Below, one piece after another: positions 24,761 through 33,413 of a DNA stretch of 63,985 nucleotides; the first letter of the stretch is position 1, and the number at the start of each line of letters is the position of its first letter. Location: NCBI GenBank assembly GCA_945872405.1, contig CAMBZT010000008.1:1-63985 (forward strand), read 5' to 3'. Both the position numbers and the translations under genes were made by a program. The DNA is from Chitinophaga pinensis. GTDB lineage: Bacteria > Bacteroidota > Bacteroidia > Chitinophagales > CAMDFR01. The notes below the pieces were generated by a model that did not search any database, was not told where the DNA came from, and saw nothing but the letters and a program-made list of their open reading frames with translations.

Positions 24761-25321
24761 TTAATCTTTTTCGCTGCCTGTACCTTTAAACTGATGGTCT
24801 TTTTCTCGAAACAGAACATTAAAAGTAGTTAGCGAGCCATAGATACGGGTGATATATTGTTGAAGATGCAAGCGATCTTCATCATTTAACTTAGGATGCG
24901 TATTGATATTTTGTTCCAACACGCGCAAGCGATCTCGTAACATCACAATTTTGTGAAAAAATTGTTCGGTTGGAATTTCTTTCGGTTGCAGAGAGGAATC
25001 AGCAGAGGTAATTATCATTTTACCATCTATCCATTTTCCTGAGAGTGGAATATTAATTGGCGGATCGAAATATCTGAAAACAGTACTGAGAAAAAGTTCT
25101 TCAATGTCCTTTAACTCAATTGGCGCAAGCGTTTGTTGAGGAGCTCTAGCAGTAACGATATCAAGTTTATCAAAAGTGCGATCGATATCTTTCGCCTTGT
25201 CGATATCGTAGAAATAAATCTTATAGCTTTTATCGCTTTCTTCCACGAGTATTCCTTTGCCAAAAGAAGGATGAATCACTATCGATCCGATACCCATTGA
25301 TAATAAATTTTCTTCTTCCAT
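24761..25321 (-). CDS. Uncharacterised cytoplasmic protein, 186 residues
   Basis: I do not recognise a named family. There is no signal peptide or membrane segment. Residues about 10-55 (GSIVIHPSFGKGILVEE...YKIYFYDID) resemble the small beta-barrel segment (SH3/Tudor-like) found in CarD-like and UvrD C-terminal regions, where a basic or hydrophobic patch contacts RNA polymerase or nucleic acid. The remainder is predicted helical, with a charged region LRDRLRVLEQNIN that could form a coiled coil. It stands alone between lpdA and a Kazal/PKD protein. The resemblance is pattern-level only. Confidence 0.75.
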   Translation of the reverse strand: MEEENLLSMGIGSIVIHPSFGKGILVEESDKSYKIYFYDIDKAKDIDRTFDKLDIVTARAPQQTLAPIELKDIEELFLSTVFRYFDPPINIPLSGKWIDGKMIITSADSSLQPKEIPTEQFFHKIVMLRDRLRVLEQNINTHPKLNDEDRLHLQQYITRIYGSLTTFNVLFREKDHQFKGTGSEKD

Positions 25322-25341
25322 AATTTTATTAGTTGTTGCAA

Positions 25342-25349
25342 CAAATGTA
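25342..25349 (-). promoter_or_regulatory. Predicted -7 promoter box for the 186-residue protein gene
   Basis: The minus strand reads TACATTTG, matching TAnnTTTG, 21 bases upstream of the start codon. Confidence 0.45.
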
Positions 25350-25359
25350 TCTTTTTTGA

Positions 25360-26490
25360 TTAATTTTTAAATAGTTTTTTGTAAAAAGTATAACTATCTA
25401 TTTCTAATTTCACCAAATAAACGCCGTTCTGAAGCATGGAAACATCGAGACCATCTTTGGTTAAAATCTGTTCAGATTTGCATATATTTCCTGTGATATC
25501 AAATATTGAAATCTGAAGTTCTTTTGAAAACTCTGATTGAACAAAAAAGAGCTTACTTGTGGGATTTGGGAAGAGTGCAGAAGAATTGCCCCATTCTTCA
25601 ATTGTGTTTATTCCAGTTAGGCAATTCCCACTACGCCAGCTTCTAACACCATGATGATATTGTGCATAACAGGCGTTGGTATAGGTAATGCTATCGCAAC
25701 CACAAACAGGATTTACATTTGGACAGTATTTCGATGTGTCGATTAAGGACGGATTGATGCATGGTGGCATTGAAACATTTACCACTTTACAGATTGTTTG
25801 AATACAAGTGTCCAATCCATTTACCACAATAATTGAAAGACAAGGAGAATAGATTCCTGGTGTGCTGTAAGTATGAATTGGGTTGGCGACATTTGCCGTG
25901 GTGCCATCATCGAAGTTCCATCTATAAAAAATGGTACTACCTACATTTATCAGAGAGGAGTCGTAAAATTGAAATACATCAAAGCTATCTGCAAAAGAAA
26001 AATTAACAATACAGGTGTCGGGCTGTGATTTTTGAACCTTAATAAATCGACAGAATTGACTATTACAACCGCTTACGGATTGTATGCTAAGACAAACCAC
26101 AAAGGTGGAGTCTAGCAGTGAATGATACGTATAGACAGGATTTACTAAATTAGAGGTGTCTCCATTACCAAATTCAAAATGGTACCAAGAAATTGAGTCA
26201 ATGCTTGATGAAATATTGGAAATGATAACTGTATCAGTTTGTATTGAGATATTAAAATTGGCGCTACAATTACTATCAGACCCACAAATACCAATACGAT
26301 AAGAAGTAACCCCACCGTAGGTTAATGCTTCACAAGGGTTTCCATAGCCAACACTATCACATCCACAAGTAGGCATAAAGACTAATGGACAAGGTGCTGA
26401 CAAGTCAATTCTACTTGAATCGATACATGATTGAGCAAAGATTTGCTGAAGCGTAAAAACTAAGAAAAGCAGTAGGTAATATTTCTTCAT
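25360..26490 (-). CDS. Secreted Kazal-like / PKD protein with T9SS type A sorting domain
   Basis: This 376-residue protein has a signal peptide (QQIFA-QS) and a Kazal-like Cys-rich domain at about 22-70 (CGCDSVGYGNPCEA). Two PKD-like domains follow (WYHFEFGNGDTSN and YRWNFDDGTTAN with HTYS strands), then a second Kazal-like domain at about 243-292 (CGCDSITYTNACYA). The C-terminal type A T9SS sorting domain starts at LFPNPTSKLFF and ends in a Lys-rich FYKKLFKN. Kazal folds are classically serine-protease inhibitors, but the bacterial versions are mostly untested. It should be exported by T9SS and cell-attached or released. It appears to be a single-gene unit with its own promoter box. Confidence 0.88.
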   Translation of the reverse strand: MKKYYLLLFLVFTLQQIFAQSCIDSSRIDLSAPCPLVFMPTCGCDSVGYGNPCEALTYGGVTSYRIGICGSDSNCSANFNISIQTDTVIISNISSSIDSISWYHFEFGNGDTSNLVNPVYTYHSLLDSTFVVCLSIQSVSGCNSQFCRFIKVQKSQPDTCIVNFSFADSFDVFQFYDSSLINVGSTIFYRWNFDDGTTANVANPIHTYSTPGIYSPCLSIIVVNGLDTCIQTICKVVNVSMPPCINPSLIDTSKYCPNVNPVCGCDSITYTNACYAQYHHGVRSWRSGNCLTGINTIEEWGNSSALFPNPTSKLFFVQSEFSKELQISIFDITGNICKSEQILTKDGLDVSMLQNGVYLVKLEIDSYTFYKKLFKN

Positions 26491-26509
26491 GGTTGCTGAA
26501 TTAATGATT

Positions 26510-26517
26510 CAAAGTTA
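26510..26517 (-). promoter_or_regulatory. Predicted -7 promoter box for the Kazal/PKD gene
   Basis: The minus strand reads TAACTTTG, matching TAnnTTTG, 20 bases upstream of the ATG. Confidence 0.45.
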
Positions 26518-26611
26518 AAGTAAAAATAGAAAACGAGAATCGTTCAATAACATCTTAACTGTTTTTATAACGTAGGAATCTTAAATTTAGGCAAGGCAAA
26601 GCAATTTATTT

Positions 26612-26619
26612 TAACTTTG
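26612..26619 (+). promoter_or_regulatory. Predicted -7 promoter box for trmB
   Basis: TAACTTTG matches TAnnTTTG exactly, 29 bases upstream of the trmB ATG. A weak TTTA sits 22 bases further upstream in the -33 position. Confidence 0.5.
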
Positions 26620-26648
26620 TGCGCTATAAATAAAGTAAGAGAGACGGT

Positions 26649-27335
26649 ATGGGCAAGGCAAAGATGAAAAAATTAAGGGAGGTGAGTACTTTTCCTTTTG
26701 TATATGAGAATAAAAATTTTCTAGCACCTAGTATCTGTGATTCGACCGGACAAGTTCTTGAATGGAAGGGTGAATGGGCTAAAAATGCTTTTAAAAATTC
26801 AAATCCAATTACCATGGAATTGGCTTGTGGGAAGGGTGACTATACTATTGCTTTAGCAGAACGTTTTCCTGAAAGAAATTTTATTGGAGTGGATATTAAA
26901 GGCGATCGCTTGTGGCGAGGAGGAATGACAGTGCAAAGCAAAGGACTTACTAATGTTGTTTTTGTTAGATCCAAGATTGAGCAGTTAGATTTATTTTTTG
27001 CTAGTCATGAGATAGATGAGATTTGGATAACCTTTCCCGATCCTTTTCCAAAGAAACCGGATACTAAAAGAAGATTATCGGCACCATCATTTTTGGAACT
27101 TTATAAAAAGTTAATGAAGGAAAATGGCTTCATCCATTTTAAAACAGATGCGCTTGATTTGTTTAATTATACAGAAGAGAGCATGAAAGAGGCAGGATAT
27201 GAGCTATTGACTGTGCAGAGAGATATTTATGGTAATCAATTGGCCGACGAAATCACCTCCATCAAAACTTACTATGAGTTGATGCATCTTGCTGATGCCC
27301 GAACTATAAATTATTTAAAAGCGATTGTAAAATAG
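26649..27335 (+). CDS. trmB: tRNA (guanine-N7-)-methyltransferase
   Basis: TrmB transfers a methyl group from S-adenosylmethionine to G46 in the variable loop of tRNA. The 228 residues show the SAM-binding motif MELACGKGDYTIALAERFP, then FIGVDIKGDR, the family motif ITFPDPFPKK and a C-terminal TYYE segment. The length matches bacterial TrmB. It is cytoplasmic. The next gene starts 12 bases after its stop, so the two are co-transcribed. Confidence 0.96.
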   Translation: MGKAKMKKLREVSTFPFVYENKNFLAPSICDSTGQVLEWKGEWAKNAFKNSNPITMELACGKGDYTIALAERFPERNFIGVDIKGDRLWRGGMTVQSKGLTNVVFVRSKIEQLDLFFASHEIDEIWITFPDPFPKKPDTKRRLSAPSFLELYKKLMKENGFIHFKTDALDLFNYTEESMKEAGYELLTVQRDIYGNQLADEITSIKTYYELMHLADARTINYLKAIVK

Positions 27336-27347
27336 AGGAGAACTAGC

Positions 27348-27695
27348 ATGTCTGTAAAACGAGCAAGCGACTATACATTTTTCGAGAACGTGTTTGATGT
27401 TGTACGACAGATTCCGAGGGGGAGAGTGACTTCTTATGGCATGATTGCCTCCTATCTAGGAAGCAAACAAACTTCGCGAATGGTTGGCTGGGCTATGAAT
27501 AGAGCACATGATTTACATCCACCAGTTCCTGCACATAGAGTAGTAAATAGAAATGGGCTACTGACAGGAAAGCATCATTTTTCTCCGCCAGAATCAATGC
27601 AGTTATCTCTTGAAGAAGAGGGAGTAAATGTTATTGATGATCAAATCATTGATTTTAAAAATCATATTTGGAATCCTTGTGAAGAACTTTTATAG
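27348..27695 (+). CDS. Alkyltransferase-like (MGMT/Ada C-terminal family) protein lacking the acceptor cysteine
   Basis: The 115-residue protein contains only the DNA-binding winged-helix domain of O6-alkylguanine transferases. The recognition-helix motif RMVGWAMNR is at 44-52. The active-site motif reads PAHRV at 61-65 where true methyltransferases have PCHRV, so Ala62 replaces the alkyl-acceptor Cys. Such alkyltransferase-like proteins (Atl1/YbaZ type) bind O6-alkylguanine without repairing it and hand lesions to nucleotide-excision repair; in many of them the residue is Trp, here Ala. A GAGGAG sequence lies just ahead of the ATG, a rather strong Shine-Dalgarno for this phylum. It follows trmB in the same unit. 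Confidence 0.9.
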   Translation: MSVKRASDYTFFENVFDVVRQIPRGRVTSYGMIASYLGSKQTSRMVGWAMNRAHDLHPPVPAHRVVNRNGLLTGKHHFSPPESMQLSLEEEGVNVIDDQIIDFKNHIWNPCEELL

Positions 27696-27791
27696 TAAAA
27701 CCTCTAGATAGAATAAGTGTTAAATTTCCTTAGGTTTTCTTTTCACTCGTCCTATTCTATTAAAAAGCGTAAATTAGCATCTTCTTAAGTT

Positions 27792-28700
27792 ATGAGCATT
27801 AAAGTAGAAAATCTTACCAAGTTATATGGTGAACAAAAAGCAATAGACGGGATTTCGTTTGACATTCCCTCTGGACAAATTGTCGGCTTTCTTGGACCAA
27901 ATGGAGCTGGAAAGTCAACCACAATGAAAATTCTAACGGGTTATCTGAATGCTACTTCTGGCATGGCTTCTGTTAATGGATTGGAGGTAGAAGCCAATGG
28001 AATTGCTGTTAGAAAACAAATAGGTTATCTACCCGAAAATAATCCTCAATATTTAGATATGTATGTGATCGAATATTTGAATTTTGTGGCAAGTGTATAT
28101 CATTTGAAGAATATTTCAAAGAGAGTCGCTACCATGATTGAGATGACAGGCCTTGCACCGGAACGAAAAAAAAAGATTGGTCAATTATCTAAAGGATACC
28201 GACAAAGAATTGGATTAGCGCAAGCGATGATACATGATCCCAATGTATTGATTTTAGATGAACCAACAAGTGGTTTAGATCCAAACCAACTGGTAGATAT
28301 CAGAAAATTGATTGTAGAGATAGGCAAGGAGAAAACAGTGATTCTTTCTACTCACATTATGCAGGAAGTACAAGCGATGTGCGACCGTGCGATTATAATT
28401 AATCAAGGAAAAATTGTAGCTGACGACACCATTGGAATTTTAACTAGCAAGGATAAGAAAAGATTGGTTATTGAAATAGAATTTGTGGAGTCAGTTTCAA
28501 AAGAAAAACTTTTGAGTGTAGAGGGAGTTATGGAAGCCACTCAGACCAAGGGAAACAACTGGAAATTGGTTACGAATAAGAATGAAGATATGCGAATCAG
28601 ATTATTTGACTTTGCTAAAAACAACAACTTTACATTGATCAAAATTCAACAACAAGAGCAAAGCATGGAGGATGTGTTTAAACAATTAACGAGTAAATAA
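27792..28700 (+). CDS. gldA: Gliding motility-associated ABC transporter ATP-binding subunit GldA
   Basis: This 302-residue ABC ATPase has a Walker A GPNGAGKS at 35-42, an ABC signature LSKGYRQR, Walker B VLILDEPTSGLDP and an H-loop STHIMQEV. Its C-terminal region is typical of GldA/NatA-like exporters. In Flavobacterium johnsoniae GldA works with GldF and GldG as an ABC transporter needed for gliding; the substrate is not known. The gene heads a tight cluster: gldF starts 2 bases after its stop, and gldG and a DUF4340 gene follow. A TAAATTAG at 27770 is a weak candidate -7 box. Confidence 0.95.
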   Translation: MSIKVENLTKLYGEQKAIDGISFDIPSGQIVGFLGPNGAGKSTTMKILTGYLNATSGMASVNGLEVEANGIAVRKQIGYLPENNPQYLDMYVIEYLNFVASVYHLKNISKRVATMIEMTGLAPERKKKIGQLSKGYRQRIGLAQAMIHDPNVLILDEPTSGLDPNQLVDIRKLIVEIGKEKTVILSTHIMQEVQAMCDRAIIINQGKIVADDTIGILTSKDKKRLVIEIEFVESVSKEKLLSVEGVMEATQTKGNNWKLVTNKNEDMRIRLFDFAKNNNFTLIKIQQQEQSMEDVFKQLTSK

Positions 28701-28702
28701 AC

Positions 28703-29437
28703 ATGTATTCTATTTTAAAAAAAGAAATTGCACATTTTTTTAGCTCACTCACGGGTTACTTATCTATAGGTGCTTTTCTGCTCCTCACAGGGCTAGTATT
28801 ATGGATTTTTCCTGGAGATAATAATATTCTTGATTATGGCTACTCCTCGCTTGAGTCCTTTTTTCTTATGGCGCCCATCTTATTTTTGATATTAATTCCT
28901 GCGGTGACCATGCGTTCTTTTTCTGAAGAAAAAAACATAGGGACATTAGAATTATTAATGACAAAACCACTTCGGGATATTGATATCATTTTAGGGAAAT
29001 TTTTTGCTGCTTTATTACTAGTTATGTTTTCCATACTTCCTACCTTCATTTACTTCTGGTCAGTTTCTCAACTAGGATTGCAACCTGGCAATGTTGATAG
29101 TGGAGGTGTTTGGGGATCATACCTTGGTCTCTTCTTTCTAGCTGCCACCTTTACGTCGATAGGTATTTTTGCTTCATCGCTCTCTACCAATCAAATCGTC
29201 TCTTTTATACTATCCATTTTAGTTAGCACAGTTTTCTTTTGGTCTTTTGACATTATAGCAGGGTTTCCTTTATTCCAAGGAGGATCAGATTATTTTATTC
29301 AGCAATTAGGCATGAATGCACATTATGTTTCTATTAGTAAAGGCGTGGTCGATACTAGAGATGTACTTTATTTTTTAAGCATCATTGTTGTTTTTGTTTT
29401 AGGAACAAAGACTGTTTTAGAAAGCAGAAAATGGTAA
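28703..29437 (+). CDS. gldF: Gliding motility-associated ABC transporter permease GldF
   Basis: This 244-residue membrane protein has about six hydrophobic segments. It starts with MYSILKKEIAHFFSSLTGYL, includes the cytoplasmic SFSEEKNIGTLELLMTKPLRD segment typical of ABC-2 permeases, and ends with a Lys/Trp tail. It should form the transmembrane part of the GldAFG transporter in the inner membrane. It is separated from gldA by 2 bases and from gldG by 1 base, indicating translational coupling. Confidence 0.95.
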   Translation: MYSILKKEIAHFFSSLTGYLSIGAFLLLTGLVLWIFPGDNNILDYGYSSLESFFLMAPILFLILIPAVTMRSFSEEKNIGTLELLMTKPLRDIDIILGKFFAALLLVMFSILPTFIYFWSVSQLGLQPGNVDSGGVWGSYLGLFFLAATFTSIGIFASSLSTNQIVSFILSILVSTVFFWSFDIIAGFPLFQGGSDYFIQQLGMNAHYVSISKGVVDTRDVLYFLSIIVVFVLGTKTVLESRKW

Positions 29438-29438
29438 T

Positions 29439-31181
29439 ATGAAAGAGAAAGCAAACATCAAAAATAACAGAAGGCAATCCTTATCCTATATTGGGATGAT
29501 TATAGTCATTTTGTTTTTAGTCAATTTTGTAGGATCCAAATTATACACAAGACTAGATTTGACCAAAGAAAAACGGTACTCAGTTTCTGAGCCTTCCAAA
29601 AAACTATTGCGAAACTTAGATGATATCGTGTCTGTTCAAATTTATCTTGATAAAGACGTGAATGCTGGAATGCTTCGTCTTCGAAAGAGTGTAGAAGATT
29701 TGATGAACGAATATAAGGCCTATGGAGGTAGTAATTTTGAATTTGAGTTTGTGAGTTTACTAGATGGTAAAAAGGAGGAAGAGCAAATTAAAATTATTAC
29801 TGAATATGCTAAAAAAGGAATCGAAACTACTAATTTGAATTACAAAGATGGCGATGTAAAGCAACAAAAATACATCATACCTGCTGCTTTGATTACCTAT
29901 AAAAGTAGACAAATGCCTGTCAACTTCTTAGAAAACCAAATTGGTTACGCTCCTGAGGATCGGCTTAACAACTCGATTATTTCTTTAGAATATAAATTCT
30001 CATCGACGATAAACAAACTACAACTTAGTACAAAGCCTAGGATAGCTTTTCTTGTTGGGCAAAATGAACTCGCAAACATTGAAGTTGCAGACATCACGAT
30101 GGCGCTAAAAGAACAGATGTATGATGTTACCCAACTTGATTTATCGAAGTTTTATAAGGTACCTAGCGATATTGCTGCCTTGATTATTGCCAAGCCACAG
30201 GGAAAATTTGAAGAGAAGGACAAGTTCAAAATTGATCAGTATATAATGAATGGCGGCAAAGTATTGTGGCTTAGAGAGAATGTGATGGCAGATATGGATA
30301 GTCTTCGAAATCCGCAACAGATGTTTTGGGCATATCCTACAGAAGATAATCTAGACGACATGATGTTTACTTATGGAGTAAGAGTTAATCAGAATTTAGT
30401 ACAAGATTTACAAATGTGCAATCCAATTCCTTTGGTGACTGGTATGAGCGGGGGCAAGCCTGAAACACAACTGTTTCCTTGGTATTATTTTCCAATTTTG
30501 CTGCCTGCAGCCAATAATCATCCTATCGTTAGGAACATTGATCCAGTAGCGGGTTACTTTAGCTCCACTATTGATACTATAAAGTCTTCTAAAGTTAAGA
30601 AAACAATTCTCCTCACCACTTCCCAATATAGCAAAGCGTTATTATCGCCCGTTCGAATACATCTTGACATGCTAAAAGAAGAACCAGACAAAGCATCGTT
30701 TAAACAGCCTAATCTTGCTTGTGCTGTGTTGCTAGAAGGCAGTTTCACCTCCAATTACAAAGATAGAATGGCTAGCAGTTATGAGGATATTGCTGACACG
30801 GTCGAAGAATTAAAATTTCTTGAGAAGAGCAAACCAACAAAAATGATTGTAATTGCTGATGGAGATATCATTAAAAATGACTTACAAGCTGGAGGAGGTT
30901 TTTGGCCTTTAGGATATTACAATATTACAGGACAAACACTAGCCAATAAAACATTTATATTGAATTGTGTGGAATACCTTACAGATGAAAGTGGTTTAAT
31001 TACCACAAGAAGCAAAGAGATAAAAGTTAGATTGCTAGACAAGGTTCGAATTAAAGAAGAGAAGCTGAAATGGCAACTTATCAATACTTTAGCGCCAATT
31101 ATTATTGTCATTTTTTTTGGTATAACCTATACTTTTTTTAGAAGAAAAAAATACACCTCGGACGCTATCAACCTAAAATAA
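29439..31181 (+). CDS. gldG: Gliding motility-associated ABC transporter substrate-binding protein GldG
   Basis: This 580-residue protein has an N-terminal membrane anchor (about 15-35, GMIIVILFLVNFVG), the family segment RLDLTKEKRYSVSEPSK, a large extracytoplasmic DUF4350/ABC-type_uncharacterised domain, and a C-terminal membrane helix at about 547-567 followed by RRKK. It completes GldAFG. The family is found with GldF in gliding Bacteroidota but also in non-gliding members, so gliding is not proven by its presence. The DUF4340 gene starts 5 bases after its stop. Confidence 0.95.
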   Translation: MKEKANIKNNRRQSLSYIGMIIVILFLVNFVGSKLYTRLDLTKEKRYSVSEPSKKLLRNLDDIVSVQIYLDKDVNAGMLRLRKSVEDLMNEYKAYGGSNFEFEFVSLLDGKKEEEQIKIITEYAKKGIETTNLNYKDGDVKQQKYIIPAALITYKSRQMPVNFLENQIGYAPEDRLNNSIISLEYKFSSTINKLQLSTKPRIAFLVGQNELANIEVADITMALKEQMYDVTQLDLSKFYKVPSDIAALIIAKPQGKFEEKDKFKIDQYIMNGGKVLWLRENVMADMDSLRNPQQMFWAYPTEDNLDDMMFTYGVRVNQNLVQDLQMCNPIPLVTGMSGGKPETQLFPWYYFPILLPAANNHPIVRNIDPVAGYFSSTIDTIKSSKVKKTILLTTSQYSKALLSPVRIHLDMLKEEPDKASFKQPNLACAVLLEGSFTSNYKDRMASSYEDIADTVEELKFLEKSKPTKMIVIADGDIIKNDLQAGGGFWPLGYYNITGQTLANKTFILNCVEYLTDESGLITTRSKEIKVRLLDKVRIKEEKLKWQLINTLAPIIIVIFFGITYTFFRRKKYTSDAINLK

Positions 31182-31186
31182 ATCTA

Positions 31187-32233
31187 ATGAAATCAAACAA
31201 ATGGATGTATCAAGTAGCTGGTATTCTAGCTGCAATCACGATTATCCTTCTTGCTATTCCGTTTGTCAAAAACCTAGGAACAAGCGATAAAGATTTTGCT
31301 TTCCCTGACACAACAAAAATCAGCAGAATTATATTGATAAATGTGGCCGGCGACACAGCAGATCTAACGCTTGACAGTGGTGTATGGCATATAAATCATG
31401 AATACAAAGTGAAAGCCTTTGCAATAAAAAATCTGTTAGAAACCATTAAACACGTCAAGGTAGATTACCCAGTTTCTAATGCTGGCCATAACAATGTCTT
31501 AAAGGAAATGATGCAGAACAATACCAAGGTTGCCATCTATACGAATGAGGATACCCCTGAAAAAGTATTTTTTGTTGGAGGACCAAATGTTACAAATTCT
31601 GGTACATTTATGATTATGGAAATAAACGGCAAAATGGCGAAAAGACCTTATGTTACTTCGGTTTTAGGTGGTGCAGGTTATCTTTCTGGTAATTTTACTG
31701 CTAAAGAAGATGATTGGAGAAGTAACGAAATATTTGCGTATCCATCAAAAGAAATAAAAAGTATTAAGTTGGAATATTTATTGAAACCAGAAGGTTCTTT
31801 TGAGATAGATAACAGCAATCCTGAAAAACCAACTATCTCTCCAATACTAGGCACCAATGCTAACACAGCGCAAGCAGACACTAAAAGACTGATAGAATAT
31901 ATCAGTTATTTTCAATCGGGATATGCAGAAAACTACATCAGTTATTACGAAAACATAGATACCTTATTGATGACCACACCATATTGCAATATGACGATAT
32001 TGGATACGAAAGGAAACAAAAACTTACTAAGGATTTATCATAAACCCATTAGCGAAAGAAGCAAACAACAGTTTGACGAGCAAGGTAATTTAATGGAATA
32101 TGATATGGATAAATTTATTGGTGCCACCAACAATGACAAAGAATTTGTGCTGATACAATTCTATTCATTTGGAAAATTTTTTAAAAAATATTTTCAATTT
32201 TTTGATGCTGCTCCCGCCATTACTACCAAATAA
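31187..32233 (+). CDS. DUF4340 domain-containing membrane-anchored protein
   Basis: This 348-residue protein has one N-terminal membrane helix at about 9-27. The DUF4340 pattern follows (FPDTTKISRIILIN, WHINHEYKVK...IKNLLETIKHVKVDYPVS, YLSGNFTAKEDDWRSNEIF). DUF4340 genes commonly follow gldF/gldG-like ABC transporter genes. Its placement as the fourth gene of the cluster, 5 bases after gldG, suggests it is an accessory of that transporter. Its molecular role is unknown. It converges on the WYL regulator gene with only 11 bases between stops. Confidence 0.88.
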   Translation: MKSNKWMYQVAGILAAITIILLAIPFVKNLGTSDKDFAFPDTTKISRIILINVAGDTADLTLDSGVWHINHEYKVKAFAIKNLLETIKHVKVDYPVSNAGHNNVLKEMMQNNTKVAIYTNEDTPEKVFFVGGPNVTNSGTFMIMEINGKMAKRPYVTSVLGGAGYLSGNFTAKEDDWRSNEIFAYPSKEIKSIKLEYLLKPEGSFEIDNSNPEKPTISPILGTNANTAQADTKRLIEYISYFQSGYAENYISYYENIDTLLMTTPYCNMTILDTKGNKNLLRIYHKPISERSKQQFDEQGNLMEYDMDKFIGATNNDKEFVLIQFYSFGKFFKKYFQFFDAAPAITTK

Positions 32234-32244
32234 ACTAAAGCACC

Positions 32245-33252
32245 TTACTTATATTGTTTTAGTGTTTGCGTCAAATCTTTCTGAATCAATTTTATCAGAG
32301 AGGATGGTTTTATTACTTTCACATTCGTTCCCATTCCAAGAATATCACGTATGAGTTCTGGTGTAACCCCGACTTCTAGAGACACTCGTATTTCATGCGC
32401 ATCATCCACCAATGTTATCTGAGTTTCATGCATGGGTTGATTTAAGATATATTGGCCATATACAGAGGAGAAAGACAGCTCAATCAATTCTGGCTGACTT
32501 TCAAAAGTAGTGATACCGTATGCATGTTTAAAATAAATTTGATGATCGAAATCGTGACTGTATCGATACTTATCTTTAGTTATTTTTAACTTACTCATTC
32601 TATCCAAGCCATAAATCGAAATCAAATTTTTTCTATCTGTTAGGCCAATCAGATACCAACGATTTCGATACTCTTTTAATAAATAAGGATGAACCAATAA
32701 TTCCTTCCCCTCCGAACTATTATATTTTTGATATACAAAAGAAACCACCTCGTGCTCCTTAATCGCTGAAAGCAATAGAGAGAGCCACTCTCCACCCTTG
32801 AAATAGGGTATTTTTTCAATTTGAATAATCTTTTTACTTTCTGCTTCCTTAAAAAGATCACGAATTGAAATAGTGTTTAAAATTTTATCAACTGCATCAT
32901 CGAATTGAGCAAAAATTCCCACCCCTTTATACTGCTGGAGCACAGAGGTAGCAAACTCTATCGCTTGAATGTCTTTATTTGTAAGTGAAACGGAGGCAAT
33001 GGTGAAATTTGGATCAGTATAGTGATACCCACCTTCTTTTTTGCTAAATTTTATCGGAGCATTATATCCCAATGCTTCGTCCTCCTTCATTGATTTAATA
33101 TCTGAGACAATAGTGCGTAAGGAAAAGCTTTTACCCAACTTATCTTCAAAAACATTCATTAAAGTTTGCGAGTTAGGAAAGGGGCTTCTCGTATTTCTGA
33201 GACACTGATCAATCAGGCGATATCTTATAAAGGCTTCTTTATTAACTGGCAT
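32245..33252 (-). CDS. WYL-domain helix-turn-helix transcriptional regulator
   Basis: The 335-residue protein has an N-terminal DNA-binding region at about 1-65 (IRYRLIDQCLRN...SLRTIVSDIKSM) and a WYL domain at about 145-215 (HEVVSFVYQKY...VHPYLLKEYRNRWYLIGL), plus a C-terminal WCX-like part. WYL domains sense ligands such as nucleic acids in known regulators. The target is unknown; neighbours are the end of the gldAFG cluster (convergent) and an outer-membrane barrel gene (divergent). Confidence 0.9.
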   Translation of the reverse strand: MPVNKEAFIRYRLIDQCLRNTRSPFPNSQTLMNVFEDKLGKSFSLRTIVSDIKSMKEDEALGYNAPIKFSKKEGGYHYTDPNFTIASVSLTNKDIQAIEFATSVLQQYKGVGIFAQFDDAVDKILNTISIRDLFKEAESKKIIQIEKIPYFKGGEWLSLLLSAIKEHEVVSFVYQKYNSSEGKELLVHPYLLKEYRNRWYLIGLTDRKNLISIYGLDRMSKLKITKDKYRYSHDFDHQIYFKHAYGITTFESQPELIELSFSSVYGQYILNQPMHETQITLVDDAHEIRVSLEVGVTPELIRDILGMGTNVKVIKPSSLIKLIQKDLTQTLKQYK

Positions 33253-33277
33253 TTTTTCGTTGATTCGTTAAATATTC

Positions 33278-33285
33278 CAAAAATA
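33278..33285 (-). promoter_or_regulatory. Predicted -7 promoter box for the WYL regulator
   Basis: The minus strand reads TATTTTTG, matching TAnnTTTG, 26 bases upstream of the ATG. Confidence 0.4.
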
Positions 33286-33413
33286 AGGCAATCTGTTGCT
33301 AAAATCTATTCTTAGCCAAGCGAAGATGCGAACAAATAGGTTAAAATACTATAATATTGCATTAAGACAGTATCAATCAACGTTTACTCTAATCTATCAG
33401 AATATAAATTAAA

